A stretch of 7,895 nt of DNA, from contig JAOULY010000077.1 in NCBI GenBank assembly GCA_029881775.1, forward strand, positions 1 to 7,895, given 5' to 3'. The translations under genes and the position numbers were made by a program. The notes below the pieces were generated by a model, which was not told the origin of the DNA, searched no databases, and saw only the letters and a list, made by a program, of their open reading frames with translations. Below are positions 6,583-7,895 of the stretch, piece by piece. The stretch is from Gammaproteobacteria bacterium. Lineage in GTDB: Bacteria; Pseudomonadota; Gammaproteobacteria; UBA9214. Every line of letters begins with the position of its first letter. The stretch's first letter is position 1.

Positions 6583-7221
6583 ATGACAGTCAAGCCGTTC
6601 AGCAACCTTCTTTACTGCACCCTGTTCACGCTGCTCGCGCTGATGACCGCCTGCAGTCAGCCGCTACCGCAACTCGCACAGCTCCCGGAAGATGCCGTCG
6701 TACTGGCCTTCGGCGACAGTATTACGCAGGGTAATGGCGCCGGCCCCGAAGACAGCTACCCGGCAGTACTTGCCTCGCTCACGGGCCTGACAGTCATCAA
6801 CGCAGGCCAACCGGGCGAAGTGACCGGTGGCGGCCGCGAACGTTTACCGGCGCTACTCGACCAGCATCAACCCGCACTGTTGCTGTTGTGTCACGGTGGC
6901 AACGACCTGTTGCGCAAAATCGATCCGGTCGTTACGCGCGGGAATCTCGATGCCATGATAGACATGGCGCACACGCGCGGGATCCCGGTCATGCTGGTCG
7001 GTGTCCCGCAACCGGGCCTGTTCATGCTCGAATCCGCCGAACTCTACCGGGAAGTAGCCACCCGGCACGGCCTGCTATATGACGGCGACATCCTGCCAGA
7101 CGTCTACTCGGACAACGGACTAAAGGCCGACCATATTCACCCGAATGCGGCCGGCTACCGGAAAATAGCCGCCGCCATTTACCGTTCAATGCAGGGCAGC
7201 GGCATGTTGCCTGTGCGATAA
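6583..7221 (+). CDS. SGNH/GDSL hydrolase lipoprotein (TesA/arylesterase-like)
   Basis: This 212-residue esterase/lipase-type protein of the SGNH superfamily carries a lipoprotein signal: hydrophobic residues about 9-21 followed by the lipobox 'MTAC' with Cys24. Ser at the next position favours outer-membrane sorting. All four SGNH blocks are present: nucleophile Ser46 in 'FGDSIT', Gly75 in 'VINAGQPGE', Asn107 in 'GGND', and the Asp183/His186 pair in 'DHIHPN'. The order and spacing resemble TesA (acyl-CoA thioesterase I/lysophospholipase) and related arylesterases, and 'HGGNDLLR' replaces the more usual 'LGGNDxLR'. The substrate is likely an acyl ester, lysophospholipid or acetylated sugar at the envelope, but this is inference. 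The ATG at 6583 lacks a good Shine-Dalgarno site. The gene stands alone, with 373 non-coding bases before it and a repeat-rich convergent gap after it. Confidence 0.9.
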   Translation: MTVKPFSNLLYCTLFTLLALMTACSQPLPQLAQLPEDAVVLAFGDSITQGNGAGPEDSYPAVLASLTGLTVINAGQPGEVTGGGRERLPALLDQHQPALLLLCHGGNDLLRKIDPVVTRGNLDAMIDMAHTRGIPVMLVGVPQPGLFMLESAELYREVATRHGLLYDGDILPDVYSDNGLKADHIHPNAAGYRKIAAAIYRSMQGSGMLPVR

Positions 7222-7268
7222 GCGGCTGGCGTGGAGGAGTCCCTCAAGCTTGTACACATAAAACAACC

Positions 7269-7300
7269 ACCGTCATTCCCGCGCAGGCGGGAATCCAGCC
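7269..7300 (+). repeat. Left arm of the inverted repeat, dRS3-like hairpin
   Basis: The core at 7275-7294 folds as an 8-bp stem (ATTCCCGC with GCGGGAAT) around the 4-base loop GCAG. Flanking bases ACCGTC and CCAGCC complete the 32-base arm. Confidence 0.85.
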
Positions 7301-7389
7301 TTAAAAGAAAATGCCGTATTTAAATCAAACAAATTAAGTATAAATTTGAACAGACTTATTAGATGTTCATCGCCATCTTAATCCTGATG

Positions 7390-7421
7390 GGCTGGATTCC
7401 CGCCTGCGCGGGAATGACGGT
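7390..7421 (-). repeat. Right arm of the inverted repeat, dRS3-like hairpin
   Basis: Exact reverse complement of the left arm. The core at 7396-7415 has the same 8-bp stem with loop CTGC. It gives the peptide 'WIPACAGMT' when translated forward, a known marker of spurious open frames created by this repeat family. Confidence 0.85.
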
Positions 7422-7429
7422 AATTTTTT
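7390..7429 (+). terminator. Possible transcription terminator for the SGNH gene
   Basis: The right arm can pair with itself (8-bp GC-rich stem) or with the left arm (32-bp stem). Two bases after the arm comes a run of six T (7424-7429). In the plus direction this gives hairpin plus T-run about 200 bases after the SGNH stop. The distance and the repeat origin make the role uncertain. Confidence 0.35.
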
Positions 7430-7450
7430 ATCGGGGCGGGTGGAATTTGC

Positions 7451-7548
7451 TCGCTGCTTGCTGCTCATTGCTTACTGCTTACTGCTTACTGCTTACTGCA
7501 CATTATTCACCTTTCACCTTTCACCTTTCACTCTCAACCCTTCACCCA
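7451..7548. repeat. Degenerate 7-bp tandem repeat array, 14 units
   Basis: From 7451 the sequence keeps a strict 7-base phase for 14 units. It starts TCGCTGC, TTGCTGC, TCATTGC, then four exact TTACTGC (7472-7499), a junction unit ACATTAT, three exact TCACCTT (7507-7527), then TCACTCT, CAACCCT and TCACCCA. Two unit families thus share one phase and change gradually along the array. It lies between the inverted repeat and the tsaB stop codon (7553-7555). No coding role is likely, because 7 bases shifts the frame in every unit. Confidence 0.9.
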
Positions 7549-7552
7549 CACA

Positions 7553-7895
7553 TCAAACAGGTGACTTGCGTTCATCAGCAACATTATTACGCAGGTAAAC
7601 CGGTACCGCCCCGGCCGCGTCCAGCACCCGGCCCGCACGCAAATCCACTGCCGCGAGCATTGCCACGTCATGCGCCCGCGGCTCCAGGTCGTGCATAACA
7701 CGCACGAGTCGGTCTGCGGCAATTTCTGCCAGTACCTCACCGTGGGCGGCCCAGCCGCTGCCGACCCCGACCCAGTCGTCGCCTCCGGGCATCACCACTG
7801 CGGCAGGCGCACAGACCACTTCTTCGGCAGCGGGCAGCGCCTGGCCGTCAGCGGTAAAACGATACGCTGCAAAGTAAACCTCGTCCTTGCGCGCG
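7553..7895 (-). CDS. tsaB: tRNA threonylcarbamoyladenosine biosynthesis protein TsaB, C-terminal half (partial)
   Basis: The minus-strand frame is open from the window edge (first whole codon ends at 7894) to a TGA at 7553-7555, giving the last 113 residues of a protein usually about 225-235 long. The visible part begins 'ARKDEVYFAAYRF', matching the 'DARxxEVYxAxY' strand of TsaB, and ends with 'LEPRAHDVAMLAAVDL' and 'AVPVYLRNNVA', the usual TsaB C-terminus. TsaB is an ASKHA-fold partner of TsaD, needed with TsaC and TsaE for the t6A modification at position 37 of ANN-decoding tRNAs in the cytoplasm. The true start is outside the window; the in-frame ATG at about 7817-7819 is internal. It converges on the SGNH gene, and the stop sits 4 bases beyond the 7-bp repeat array. 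Confidence 0.9.
   Translation of the reverse strand, partial: ARKDEVYFAAYRFTADGQALPAAEEVVCAPAAVVMPGGDDWVGVGSGWAAHGEVLAEIAADRLVRVMHDLEPRAHDVAMLAAVDLRAGRVLDAAGAVPVYLRNNVADERKSPV

Larger units (their letters stand above)
7269..7421. repeat. Inverted-repeat element with 32-bp perfect arms (MITE/BIME-like)
   Basis: Two 32-base arms (7269-7300 and 7390-7421) are exact reverse complements and enclose 89 AT-rich bases without a gene. Each arm carries its own smaller hairpin. The core matches the pattern ATTCCC-N8-GGGAAT, known as the dRS3 repeat in Neisseria, and similar 'GTCATTCCCGCG' repeats are widespread in proteobacterial intergenic DNA. The element could be a non-autonomous mobile repeat or a pair of REP-like units. 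No transposase and no clear target-site duplication was seen. Confidence 0.85.

Noticed and set aside
7451..7548. CRISPR array
   Set aside because: Units are 7 bases with no spacers and no cas genes nearby; it is a simple tandem repeat.
7363..7698. Plus-strand open frame of 111 codons through the repeats
   Set aside because: Its start is the repeat-derived peptide 'WIPACAGMT', the middle is the 7-bp array, and the end is antisense to tsaB. It is a by-product of the repeats.

Overview
The window reads as chromosomal DNA from a moderately GC-rich gammaproteobacterium. DapD and DapE are very close to their Escherichia coli counterparts along their full length. The order dapC-dapD-yffB-dapE, and a TsaB fragment at the right end, also fit that group. 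The exact genus cannot be told from the sequence.

Left block (1-2503): the succinylase branch of diaminopimelate/lysine synthesis. It holds the last 50 codons of a DapC-type aminotransferase, then complete dapD, a small ArsC/Spx-like protein of the YffB type, and dapE. Reading dapE from a TTG at 1358, inside the end of yffB, puts every metal and catalytic residue at a constant offset of 5 from E. coli DapE.

Central block (2500-6209): a complete TRAP transporter of the TatT-associated (TPAT) kind. It consists of an outer-membrane-type lipoprotein TatT, a periplasmic DctP-family binding protein, a small DctQ-type membrane subunit and a large DctM-type membrane subunit. It overlaps dapE by 4 bases, and all four of its genes overlap one another, so dapD through tatM looks like one translationally coupled operon. 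The transported substrate is unknown.

Right block (6210-7895): a 373-base non-coding gap with a low-GC patch comes first. Next is a single SGNH/GDSL hydrolase lipoprotein. A 331-base convergent gap follows, made almost entirely of repeats: a perfect 32-bp inverted repeat around 89 bases of AT-rich DNA, then a degenerate 7-bp tandem array of 14 units that ends next to the stop codon of tsaB. The tsaB fragment is on the minus strand and runs off the window.

No CRISPR array, tRNA, rRNA, insertion-sequence transposase or phage gene was seen. The items most worth a second look are the dap-TRAP coupling with an unknown substrate, and the repeat-filled convergent gap.
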